A DNA stretch of 64,000 nucleotides from Gigaspora rosea (taxonomy: Eukaryota; Glomeromycota; Glomeromycetes; Diversisporales; Gigasporaceae): the NCBI GenBank assembly GCA_003550325.1, contig QKWP01000498.1:53511-117510 (forward strand), in the 5' to 3' direction. The notes below the pieces were generated by a model. It saw only the letters and a program-made list of their open reading frames with translations. It was not told the DNA's origin and did no database searches. Shown here piece after piece: positions 46,690-57,017 of this stretch (positions within the stretch are counted from its first letter, which is position 1; each line of letters begins with the position of its first letter). The position numbers were made by a program, and so were the translations under genes.

Positions 46690-49280
46690 AAAGTGGCCAC
46701 TCTCCACCCAGCATGCCAGAGCCATCCCAGCAAGCTATTGGAGTTAGCAGATAATACGGCAAAGAATATTTCAATTTCAAAAATTTGCCTACAATAATTA
46801 TTAAAAATACTATTAGTAATTTTTAGCATTAATAGATAAAACATAACGATAGTCATGCGTTAGGTTATCTCCATAGTTAAGCTCAAAGGGCGATTATGAA
46901 ATTACTATTTATGGTTAGGAAGAACTTAAGTAATGGATACGATATATTAGGTAAAAGTAAATGTTGATTCTAAATTAACAATGGAAAGAAAATTTTATTA
47001 TGTGTGGTTTTAGAAATATCGGTGGATGTAGATATTGCTCTAATACTTTCTTAAGATATAACTTATTGCGATTTATAATAAGAATTGAAACTATATATTA
47101 TATAAAATATAAGAATTTTCTCGAATTATGGCTGAGTCACAATGGATAGTTTTTTTATATTGTAATTTTATTTTTATCACGGATTTATGAAGAAAACCCT
47201 ATCCAAGCTAAAAAAAATTCTTGACTTTTAACCGTTTTTGGTAAAACCATATCGATATGCTTAGCTGATTACTGACTTAAATGACTCGCACAAAAATCTA
47301 CGGTAGATATCACGTAAATTAATTTACTGCTTAACGTTAGTAATTAAATTGCACATTTACGCCACATGGTTTATGATCGGCTGGCTGATCCAGACGATCA
47401 AAATGGCTAAAAGATTGGCTAATACAATTTTCCTTTTTTTTTTAACAGTTGTTTGAGATCTGAAAATTTTCTCGTTCCAGAAATCTCCCAATATCTTTTT
47501 AAGAATCACTTAACTTTTCAGAGCCTATTTCACTGTTATTGGAACTTTGATATAGGAGACGGCGAAGTAAGTTCTAAAAAATTAGGAGATCCTTAGAACA
47601 AGACTCGGGAAACGAGCAAATTTTCAGAATTTATAAAAAATTTTTATTCATTAAATACTCGATTTCAAATATATATGCAGATACAGTACTATGAAATAAG
47701 GATAGTTTATTTAAATACAGTCAACTATCGATATAACGAAAATTTTGGGTCATAATAAAATTTCTGAAAAGTTGTTATACTGGTATTATTTTATTAGTAT
47801 ACAAATACCGATTAATAACAAATCAGCATTCTATCCAATCAATTAAAAAAAATAACACCGGTGCGACTGATGTACATACCGAGACGGCAACTATAATTGC
47901 GCCGGTATCGCCGTCATCGGATGAATTCGCAACATGGACTCCGTTTGATTTCACGTAGGACAGGTGTGAGTCTTGCTTCTCGCGCGGTAGGAGCTCTTAC
48001 CTGAACCGTGTTTACTCTTATATTGATCCTATTATTAGTGATTATATCAAATCTTCAAATTAGGCAGCTAATTAAGATTAAACATCTGTTTTATATACTT
48101 CTTACTCAAGTTCGATCTTGATCTATTATTAGCGATTTTATCGAGTTTTCAACAAATTAAGCAGTTAATTAAATTTTGTTTTATCTGATTTCCATATGAT
48201 TTTTCCGATTTCATATGCTTTCTCCCACCATCCCATCAAAAGGCCAATCCTTAGGATCTAACTGGTTTGGTTCCGGCATATTCCAGCTCAACCACCTTTT
48301 CTATCTGTTGGCTTAATTATTTGAATAAATCAAATTTAATAACCACAAGTAGTCATAATAGTTGAGAATTCGATTCTTTTACCCAACCTTCGAAGATATC
48401 GAGATCTGAGTTTTATTCGAAACACGAAAGTCAAGGCTTATATACATTTTAGAATCTTATGAGAACTACCGGTAAATCCACATAAATTAGAAATTACTTT
48501 TTTTTTTTTTTTGAGATTAAAAATTTACAATGGTCGTTCAGAAACTCTAGTTCTAAAATTCCCACGGTTCATACCAATTCGGTTACGATTTACACATTGT
48601 TGAATAAAAAGGAATAACAATATATTCACAAAAAAGGGACATTGGAAAAATTTATTTACAACTAAAAATAAAATCCGTCTTAAACTGCGCCCTTCTTGTT
48701 TATCACCGTAAAAATATAATAAAATTTTTTGTTTATTAATATAAATATTTAATAATAAAAATGTTCTTGTTATTTAGCCGGTGCCACATAAACAAAGTGA
48801 AAATGATTACAGAAAACGTTAAGGCAGCATGTAATCTTAGAACTTATCATTACAGTATGTTCCAATTGATATCATTTGATAGAATACTAAAGAAATTAAT
48901 AGAATATTAAAGAAAATAATAGGAATTGATACAAATAGCGCCACTTTCTCTTTTCTATCAAATTATTATTAACCGGAAAACGTCTGTTATTGTCACACCA
49001 TCTGCCATAACTCAAATGGACGCGAAGCATGTGCAATTTCTAATTATGAGATAATGATCTACATTAAAAGTAATATAATTTCGATGTATTATGAGGTAAT
49101 GATCTACTTAAGTAATTTAGAAAAGTAGTATTTATGAGGTAAGAATCTACACAAAATGAATATAAAAATGATATTAATATAATAAATATATTATTATATA
49201 AAAATAAGCATTTTAAACAACTTTAAACAATTTTACATCCTTAACGAACCAAATAATTAAAAAAATTTAAACTTTATTAA
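46690..49280. other. Spacer with two coding-like remnants
   Basis: A solo pogo-like end, TACAGTCAACTATCGATATAACG, starts at 47718 without a partner. Downstream at about 47823-47962 the plus strand is open with unusually GC-rich codons and ends in TAG; the translation includes HTETATIIAPVSPSSDEF, which I cannot assign. Near 46690-46790 the minus strand has a GC-rich patch reading SNSLLGWLWHAGW, also unassigned. From 49200 on, the sequence matches the upstream regions of the other BTB-TLDc copies. Confidence 0.35.
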
Positions 49281-50839
49281 ATGGCATTAAACTTCTTTGA
49301 AAAACTTTCAAATAATTATCTTGAACTTCTTGATGACAAGGAGGATTTTAACATAATCATTAATGTTGGTGAATCTCCAAATACGAAGATATTCAGAGCA
49401 CATTCGGCAATTTTAAGATATAGATCTTTATATTTTCGTAATGAATTAAATAATGTCAGTAAAGATGAGAGTAATATTAAAACAATTAATTTAAAAAATG
49501 TTACCATCCAACAATTTGAAATTATTATAAAGTAAGTTATTCTATAAGGTATTCCATGATTTTTATATTACGTTGCAAGAAATTAATTTAAATATACATA
49601 AATTTTTATACAAGATATATTTACGGAGGAATAGCCTTGCTCGAAAAACATGATGCATCATTTATTTTTGAGCTTGTTCGTATTGCTTATGAATTTCTTT
49701 TGGATGAATTGGCCAAACAACTTCAAACTCAATTAATTGAAAAGGAAGCTCATTGGCTTCGATTACATTTTAATCGTATTTATGAAAAATGTTTCCAAAA
49801 TAATAAACTTCAAGATTTACAAAACTGGTGTAATAATATTGTGGCAAAGTACCCTAATATGATTTTTGATTCTAAAGATTTTTTTACTCTTCAAGAAAAC
49901 GCTTTAGTCTCACTTATTAGTCGTGATGATTTACAAATGGAAGAAGTAAAAATTTGGAATCATGTTATAAAATGGGGAATTTCAAAAAATCCAAGCTTAC
50001 CATCCGATCCTGAAGATTGGTCACGTGAGAATTTTATTGCTTTAAAGACTACTTTACAAAATTGTTTACCTCATATCCGTTATTTTCAAATACCTGGTAA
50101 AGATATTATTAATAATTTACAACCTTATCAACAAATTCTTGAGAAAAATCTTTGGAAAGATATAATGAAAAAGTATATGACTGACGAACCAATATCTTCT
50201 ACTGTTCTTCCACCTCGAATAATTTTAAAACCAACATTACCAACCAGAATTGTTGAACAATTTTCAAACATTATTAATGAAGCACATGCAGCGGAGATTG
50301 CTTCATGGGTTGATATGAAAGATAATATATATTCAATAATGAATAATCCATATGAATTTAAATTACTTCTTCGTGGAAGCAGAGATGGTTTTACTTCCAC
50401 TTCATTTTGGAATTTATGTGATAAACAAACTAATCTTGTCGTAGTTATTAAGGTTAAGGGTACTGATGAAATTCTCGGTGGTTATAATCCTATCGGTTGG
50501 GATAAACAATATGATGGTAAATATATGAATTGTAAAGAGAGCTTTATTTTTTCATTGAAAAATGGTAGCATTCAAAATTCTATTTTAAGTCGTGTGAAAA
50601 TACCGGAGCAAGCAATTTATTGTAGGTCTGATTATGGTCCAGCTTTTTCTTGTAATTCTTTTGCCACATATGGTGATTTTAATCTAGATAACAATTGTTG
50701 GACTGGTGATACAGGTGTATATGAGAATATAATTAGAAATGATGCAGCTACTTATAAACAAGTCTCGTGGGTTTCGTGTAAAATATCATGTTTCTTATTA
50801 GAAGAATATGAAATATTTCAAATTAGAAAAAAGCCCTAA
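49281..50839 (+). CDS. BTB-BACK-TLDc protein, two exons, 491 aa
   Basis: Exon 1 is 49281-49531 and exon 2 is 49615-50839. The 83-bp intron begins GTAAGT and ends ACAAG, phase 2, and the coding total is 1476 bases ending in TAA. Residues about 1-110 form the BTB/POZ domain: FNIIINVGESPNTKIFRAHSAIL, Y-R-LYF, then YIYGGIA after the splice. Residues about 115-230 form a BACK domain with repeated helices (LISRDDLQMEEVKIW, WSRENF, LPHIRYF). The C-terminal ~170 residues are a TLDc domain: LLLRGSRDGFTSTSFWNLCD, GGYNPIGW and FIFSLKNG. BTB-BACK proteins commonly act as Cullin-3 substrate adaptors, and TLDc domains are linked to oxidation resistance and V-ATPase; the exact role here is unknown. The family is greatly expanded in Rhizophagus. 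The 5' flank is shared with the copies at 41349 and 63852. Confidence 0.9.
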
Positions 50840-50844
50840 AGAGC

Positions 50845-51770
50845 TTTTATATTGGCAACAGAATAAATAAATAGCTTTATGATTATGGATAAAATGTTTA
50901 TAAAACTTCATAATTTGAAATAAAAATCAAACTTTAATAAATATGGGTAACTATCTTATATTGCAAACTATTGTAAATATTATAAAATAGTTGCGCGATG
51001 AAAACATATAATACAATAGATTCTTACCAAAAATACAGTAATAACAAAACTCAATTAATTATAAAGTTCAAATCGACACTGCTGAAATTTTAAAAGTCCA
51101 ATTATATAAATTAAGCCTAAATGATTCATTTAAAATATATTAATTTTTTATTCTATCTAAATATTTATACTTTTACAAAGTTCTAGTAGTAAAGTCAATA
51201 AGCACTATATTAAATTTGAATAATTCAAAAAAACTTAGTTAGCCATATATTAATTGTCGCGGCTGAAGCTGGAAATTAAGGACCTCGAATTAAAATTATA
51301 AATCCTACCAAAATCCACTTATACTCTTTTAATATCAAAACTAACCTAAACCCTAACCTAATTGCTTTATTCTTGTTATAAATTATTTGATTAGAGCACA
51401 ATAATTATGGATATAACAGTAAAAAAACAAACACTACATAAACTATTAAATTCAATAAATTTTACAAATAATATATTATACAATTAAAATAAAAAATGTA
51501 CAAAATAATGAATAAAATTATTAAATTGAAATGTTTTTTGCAACAAAATTGTATAAGTTTTTATTACATAAAAGAACTTATAAAAATAATATAAATAGTG
51601 ATTTAACTGGACTGAGAATGCACATGCTAGTAATATCATATGATCCTTTAGATTATACAAAAATAGATAATGTAATCTATTATTTTTATATTATCAATTT
51701 TATAATAATGAGTAAGAATAAAAATGGTAATAATAATTCAGAATATCTAATTAGTAGTGTGAGAATGATC
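50845..51770. other. AT-rich spacer downstream of the BTB-TLDc gene
   Basis: No domain-bearing frame is seen. A short CTAACCTAAACCCTAACCTA telomere-like stretch occurs at about 51342-51362. A plus-strand frame of 82 codons near 51531-51779 is low-complexity and is not called. Confidence 0.45.
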
Positions 51771-51779
51771 TGTTGTTAA

Positions 51780-51943
51780 GGCCAGACCAAGTTGATTATG
51801 TGTTTTACATTACCCCCTCTCCCCTCATAAAAATTTTCCGAAATATCCCGTAGCCCTATGTATATTTATCAAAATTTTTTTACTATGAGGAACGGGGGAG
51901 CTCTGGGGGGTAATGTAAAACACAAAATCAACTTGGTCTGGCC
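51780..51943. mobile_element. 164-bp Tourist-like (PIF/Harbinger) MITE
   Basis: The termini are GGCCAGACCAAGTTGATT and AATCAACTTGGTCTGGCC, followed inward by GTGTTTTACATTACCCCC and its complement. The flanking TAA on both sides (51777-51779 and 51944-51946) matches the 3-bp TWA target duplication of PIF/Harbinger elements. The arms exceed 40 bp with few mismatches, suggesting recent activity. Confidence 0.85.
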
Positions 51944-52049
51944 TAATCAGGGGCTTTGTTTAATGGAGTAAGTTATTTTTCTTTTTGCTATCATTTACAA
52001 GGCTGGCTCTATCATCTCACTTTGATTCCAGTACCTCAAGCTAAGGACA

Positions 52050-52500
52050 ACGCAAAAACCTTATATTGGTGATTAGGCACCATGACTATGAGAGCAATAC
52101 ATGGCTCTCATGTTGGTGATTAGGCTTCGCAGCTACAATATAATCAGTGTTGGCAATTAGAACAATAGAACAAAAGCTTGATTTTTTTGACTTTATATTA
52201 AAAAATTTTTTCTTGATAAAAATTTGCAATTATTTAAATATATATTGTTAGACCATTAGCAAAGTAATAAATTTAAAATATTTTTATATTTAAATTAATT
52301 AGTAAAATTTAATACTAAAAATTTACAATAGAAAAATGAAAAAAGTGAATAGAATTAGAGGCCAATAGAACAAACATAGTAAACGTGACAATCCCGAATA
52401 TAATGCAAGGATCTCATGTTTGTTGATTAGGCTTCGTGGTTATGATAGCAGTACAAGAACTTATCATCGTGTTAGGTTCTGTAGCTGCGTGCTGCATGAT
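52050..52500. repeat. Dispersed GTTGGTGATTAGGC-type repeats
   Basis: GGTGATTAGGCACCATG, CATGTTGGTGATTAGGCTTC, GTTGGCAATTAG and GTTTGTTGATTAGGCTTCG recur with changing spacers. No gene is supported. Confidence 0.4.
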
Positions 52501-52625
52501 TATTAGGTAGCACAAAGTTAATCTTCATTTTGTATTACATGGGTTTCAAAATTCCCGGTCGGTCGGTCGGTCGGATTTTTTTTTAATAATCTGTTATAAA
52601 TTAATAGCCTTATGTTGCATCTAAT

Positions 52626-52885
52626 GCCACACAAAGTTAATTTTACGCTTTGTATAACACGGAATCAGAAAATTGGGGTTGGCAGTCAAATTTTTCTATC
52701 GGTCATATCGGACAATTTCGGAAAACCAAGGTCTCCATCGGGTGATACAGGAGTTATTTATGGAAAAAATTAAATAGCAAAAATAGAATAATTAGAACAA
52801 TTGGACTTAAAAAAACAAAAAAAAATTGGAAAAATTAAAAATGGGTGGCAGGTAATGCAAAACGAAAATTTAACTTTGCGTGGCC
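52626..52885. mobile_element. Second Tourist-like element, diverged
   Basis: The left end GCCACACAAAGTTAATTTTA and right end AAATTTAACTTTGCGTGGCC, with TTTGTATAACAC inside the left arm and GTAATGCAAAACG inside the right, form imperfect inverted arms like those of 51780-51943. A related end fragment, GCACAAAGTTAATCTTC, followed by GTATTACATGG, is at about 52510-52543. A GGTC quadruple repeat, (GGTC)4, is at about 52556-52573. Confidence 0.55.
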
Positions 52886-53055
52886 AAACAATGAGCCAAT
52901 TTGGCTAAACCGATTACGTAAAGATGATGTGTAATATTTTAATAAGAGAGTTCTTATATAGTTTCGATGTTTTTGGAGCAAAGACAAAGTTATTGAAAGT
53001 AATAAGATTGATGTGATGATGGCAAGTTGTAGGTAATGATGTTAAAGATCAGATG

Positions 53056-53426
53056 CCCTATAAGAAATTTTTACACGTGATTGCACATGACTGCACGAAA
53101 TATAGCACGTCCAAAGCACGGAAATCAAATCAGTTGCGCGGAATCTGCATACACGCAAAATCGACGAACACGTAATTGCATGAAATTTTACATGTGCACG
53201 AAATAATAAACGGCTACATACGTAACTATACGAAAAATTGCACGGGAAAGCACGTAAAAAAGCACGCCATTACGTGCACTATTGCACGGAATTCGCGCTT
53301 TTTTACGTGTCCAGTGCACGTTTTTCCGTGCACCATCTCGTGATATATTTCATATAATTATGTATACTCTCATGCTGTTACATACCCGTGTTTGACCATA
53401 AACTCCGCGCACCATTTTTAATAGGG
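53056..53426. mobile_element. CCCTAT-ended element rich in GCACG words, about 371 bp
   Basis: It starts CCCTATAAGAAATTTTTACA and ends CCATTTTTAATAGGG. The interior holds about twenty GCACG/CGTGC words in both orientations, able to fold. It is the same family as 60707-62445. No coding content is visible. Confidence 0.6.
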
Positions 53427-53869
53427 AAGATATCAAAGATAATTTTGAGTTCTTGTGACGAATGCAGTTCAGAGTTGATTAGAAATCACGTCTGACAATG
53501 GTGATGTTAATGAAATTGAGAGGTTAATACCGAAAATATCTTTTTAATACTTCAAATTTAATTGGAGTCACGTGACCGTTCAGCAAGGATTTTATAGATT
53601 TACTATATCGGGAATTCAAGTCATAATAAACCGTACGTTCATTATTGGATGGCTGCACTATGTTCATTTTTATGCCATCTAAAGATAGGTAGGTTTTTAA
53701 CGTTAAATCGTTCAGTTGAATTAAATCTCGAAGAGCTTATAATATTTAAAGTCGAATTCGGGAATAATACAATTCAGATAAGTATATTTTATTCTTATGA
53801 AAATTTGTAGTAGGCGAGAACTGATTTTCCTTTATTGAATTTTTATAATTTATACACATTATAAATTTT

Positions 53870-53995
53870 TAGAGCGTTACGCTGAATTTCTAGCGATGCG
53901 CTAATAATTAAGCGTTACGCTGAAATCTCTGCGTGTCGCTGAAAATTTAGCACTACGCTGAAAATCTAGCGTTTCGCTGAAAAACTAGCATCACA
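53870..53995 (+). repeat. Short tandem repeat of AGCGTTACGCTGAAAATCT
   Basis: About six ~21-bp units with substitutions. Each unit contains the dyad AGCG-NNN-CGCT. Bases 53430-53870 are unremarkable spacer. Confidence 0.75.
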
Positions 53996-54331
53996 CGATT
54001 AACTATGCACCCAACTACTAATTATTCCATTTTAGCATAAGACATAAAGTCGTGACATAATAATAATATTACCAAAATTGACCACTGTTACCCGGAATTA
54101 AAAATATACATGTAGAAGACTACCGAATAGGGTTGCATCAGTCCGGTCCGGTCCGGTCCCTAAGAGGACCGTTAACATAATATTTACGGTCCCGGTCCGG
54201 TCCGGTCCTTCGGTCCCATAACGGTCCTTAAATGATTACGTCAATCTCAATGCATAAGATTTTATTGGCCAAAAATGACGTAATTATTTACTGTCAGATG
54301 TAAACAAACATCATATGATCTACGTTACACC

Positions 54332-55437
54332 TAAGGTTGGGGCACAGTGTCCCAGGGCATGCCTTAGGGGCATGCCTCTCTGGGCATGCCTGGGGGCCAA
54401 AAGGCATGCCCCTACCATGTGATTATTAATCTGAATCATGTGAATTGGTATGCATTAATTGGCCAATTTTTGTGAATTTGGTGATAAAATCTGATTGGCT
54501 AATAGAAATAAATTCAAACCAAATTTTATTAATTCTGATAACTATTATCATTTGCATATGGTTAAAAAAAAACTTGAATTATTTATCAATCAATACATAT
54601 TTAATAACAAATAAATAATGAATAACATAAATGAATTAAAAATTGTTAACTATCAATAAAGTAATATTTGGGGACGCCCACAGCAAGACAAGCCATTGGG
54701 CAAAAAAAAAAATTTTTTTAAAAACTCAATTTCTCAAAGAATTAGAGTAATGTGAATACAATTTTTATAAAATTACAAATCAAATTTTTTTGCCCAATGG
54801 TTTGCTTTGCTATGGGGGTTCCCATATGTATATGGAGTATAAAAGGTATAGAATATAGAATATAATTATATAAATCCTATATACAGTCAGACCCCCTAAA
54901 TGCTACCCCCTAAATGCAACACTTCTCTAAATGCACGTCCTTTCTTGGGCCCAACTAATATTACATCTATAGACTTTTACCTCCCTAAATGCAATACCCC
55001 TCTAAATGCATGTGCTGGAGCTGGTCCCGATGATGTGCATTTAGGGAGGTCTGACTGTATCTGATATACTTTATATCTAATATATTGTAGCTTTTAAAAC
55101 TTTGTTAAATAATCTATAATTATAGATGTTTAATCTATAAGACAAAAAGTGTATTTTATCTCTAACTTTTAATTTATTTCTCTATTTTCTAAATTATTTT
55201 TAATATAGGTAGAATAAAAGCAGTTTCAGAATTTATTCTTAAAATCAAATAATATATGTAGTACAATATATGATAATAATTTAGTAATTGACCAATCAGA
55301 ATTAAAGCTTGCTATGCTACATATCATATATTTATATATAGGGGGCATGCCCAGGGCACAATAAGAGAGGGCATGCCTCAGCTCGAGGCATGCCCCCTAG
55401 GGGCATGCCCAAAATTTTTACCGTGCCCCCAACCCTA
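54332..55437. mobile_element. Non-autonomous hAT element, 1106 bp (middle level)
   Basis: The termini are TAAGGTTGGGGCAC and GTGCCCCCAACCCTA, with an exact 8-bp target duplication GTTACACC (54324-54331 and 55438-55445). Both ends are filled with GGCATGCC palindromes (GGGGCATGCC repeated). The interior is AT-rich and contains the 174-bp MITE. Confidence 0.92.
54884..55057. mobile_element. 174-bp pogo/mariner-like MITE, copy 2 (innermost level)
   Basis: It has the same length, ends and CTCTAAATGCA internal words as 13692-13865. TA flanks it at 54882-54883 and 55058-55059. It is inserted inside the middle-level hAT element, so it is the youngest of the three. Confidence 0.88.
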
Positions 55438-55793
55438 GTTACACCTGATCAAGAAATTTGATTGGGTGATACGAACATCACGTTATGTTTACAAGGACCG
55501 GTCCTTTAACGGTCCCACGGTCCTTATCGGTCCCGGTCCGGTCCTGGACCGGTCTTTTTCAGGACCGATGCAACCCTACTACTGAATAAGGCATTTTCTA
55601 CCATTTCGAAAGTAAACATGTTAATTAGTTACACTAACCATGTTGCAAGGTGTTTATGAATAATACTATTACAATAAAAAGTCCGTGGGATAATTTCTTA
55701 GTATACGTAGTTTATCTACCCACTACAATCTTGTGAAACTAGTTTATTTACCCACGATTTTACCATATGACTATTTGACATCAGAGTGATACC

Positions 55794-56755
55794 TAGTGAT
55801 GTGACACGTACAGTACTATACGTACAGTACTGTACGTACTGTACGTACTGTACGCTAAAATTTTTGCCGATCATTTATTAAGAGGGGTCGATAGAAATAT
55901 TTATGTGCCAATTGACCAATCAAATTCGTTAATTGATCAACACCCGATGAAGCTTTCTTGTTAGATAAATTAAATTTGTACATATTGCATCTAAAGTAGC
56001 GATCTATCTAAAGTAGCTACTTTAGATATATAAAGTAGCGCCTTAATAAAATTAAACAGATATGTACATAGTATATTACTAATTTGCTATATTAAATATT
56101 TGCTTATTAAAATAGGTTTAAACATTACATTAATTATAATATAGACTAACATTAAAAAAAATTAAAATATAGATACTAATTTAATTTTATTATATGATCT
56201 TAATTTTTTATACAAGTACTGTACGCTAAAAAAATTTGGGTATGATTTTAATGATTACACATCACTAGCAGCATACTTTAAATGATGCAGATCCGATCAC
56301 TAGATCACGAGAATTTTGCCTATACGTACGAAGTCTTTTTCTTGGATAAATGCATTATATAATTTTTTATTTTATTAAATTTTTTTTTTTTTTGCTATTG
56401 AATCAAATTTATCTGACCTAATTAGCAACTCGACTAAAATCTCTGAACTAAATTTAACTTGAAATCAATTCGTTTATAATAGATTTACTACAGTTTGTTC
56501 ATTTTATATGTTCGTTTCATTTGCCTCTCTTCTGGGAGTCCTGGAAAGTGATTTTAACCAGATAATTAACTTCGAACGACCTAAATATTTATCTATTAAA
56601 ATAGAATTAAATATTATATAAATTGTAATATAGACTAATATTAAAAAAAAATTTAAAATATAACCACTAGAGCAATTTTACTATATAAGTACTATACGTA
56701 CTGTACGTACTGTACGCTAAAAGAATTTGGACATCATATAAATGACACATCACTA
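55794..56755. mobile_element. Non-autonomous hAT element with a duplicated right end, 962 bp
   Basis: The termini are TAGTGATGTGACACGTACAG and TGACACATCACTA, with an exact 8-bp target duplication GTGATACC (55786-55793 and 56756-56763). Subterminal tracts repeat GTACTGTACGTACTGTACG. A second complete right end (GTACTGTACGCTAAAAAAAT...ACACATCACTA) sits inside, ending near 56275. The sequences ahead of the two right ends (56050-56275 and 56575-56755) are similar, so the element is composite. Confidence 0.88.
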
Positions 56756-57017
56756 GTGATACCCCAAACTGTATATTTTATATGTTAGTAAATTTTGCAA
56801 TCTAATGCATCTCTAAGGTTTTTGATTTAACTATAATTATAACAAAAAATACAATAATTTATTACAATTATGATAAATTACATCATTATGGCTGTACCGC
56901 TAGGTTTAATACAACTCAATTTCAAAGCTCACTTTTAAATCTAATATTTCTCCGTTCCTGGTTTCGTGCAACTGCGTTGCACAGCTACTTATAAATAAAC
57001 TAAGAAGACATTATATA

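Larger units (their letters stand above)
54128..55578. mobile_element. Non-autonomous hAT element (outermost of a three-level nest)
   Basis: The termini are TAGGGTTGCATCAGTCC and GGACCGATGCAACCCTA. The flanking octamers CTACCGAA and CTACTGAA differ at one base. Subterminal regions are arrays of GGTCCGGTCC. Without the nested element at 54332-55437 and its duplicated target, it is about 337 bp long. Confidence 0.9.

Noticed and set aside
46608-46856. 82-codon minus-strand frame
   Set aside because: It overlaps the end of an inverted-repeat element. The GC-rich middle is mentioned as unassigned, but gene status is not supported.
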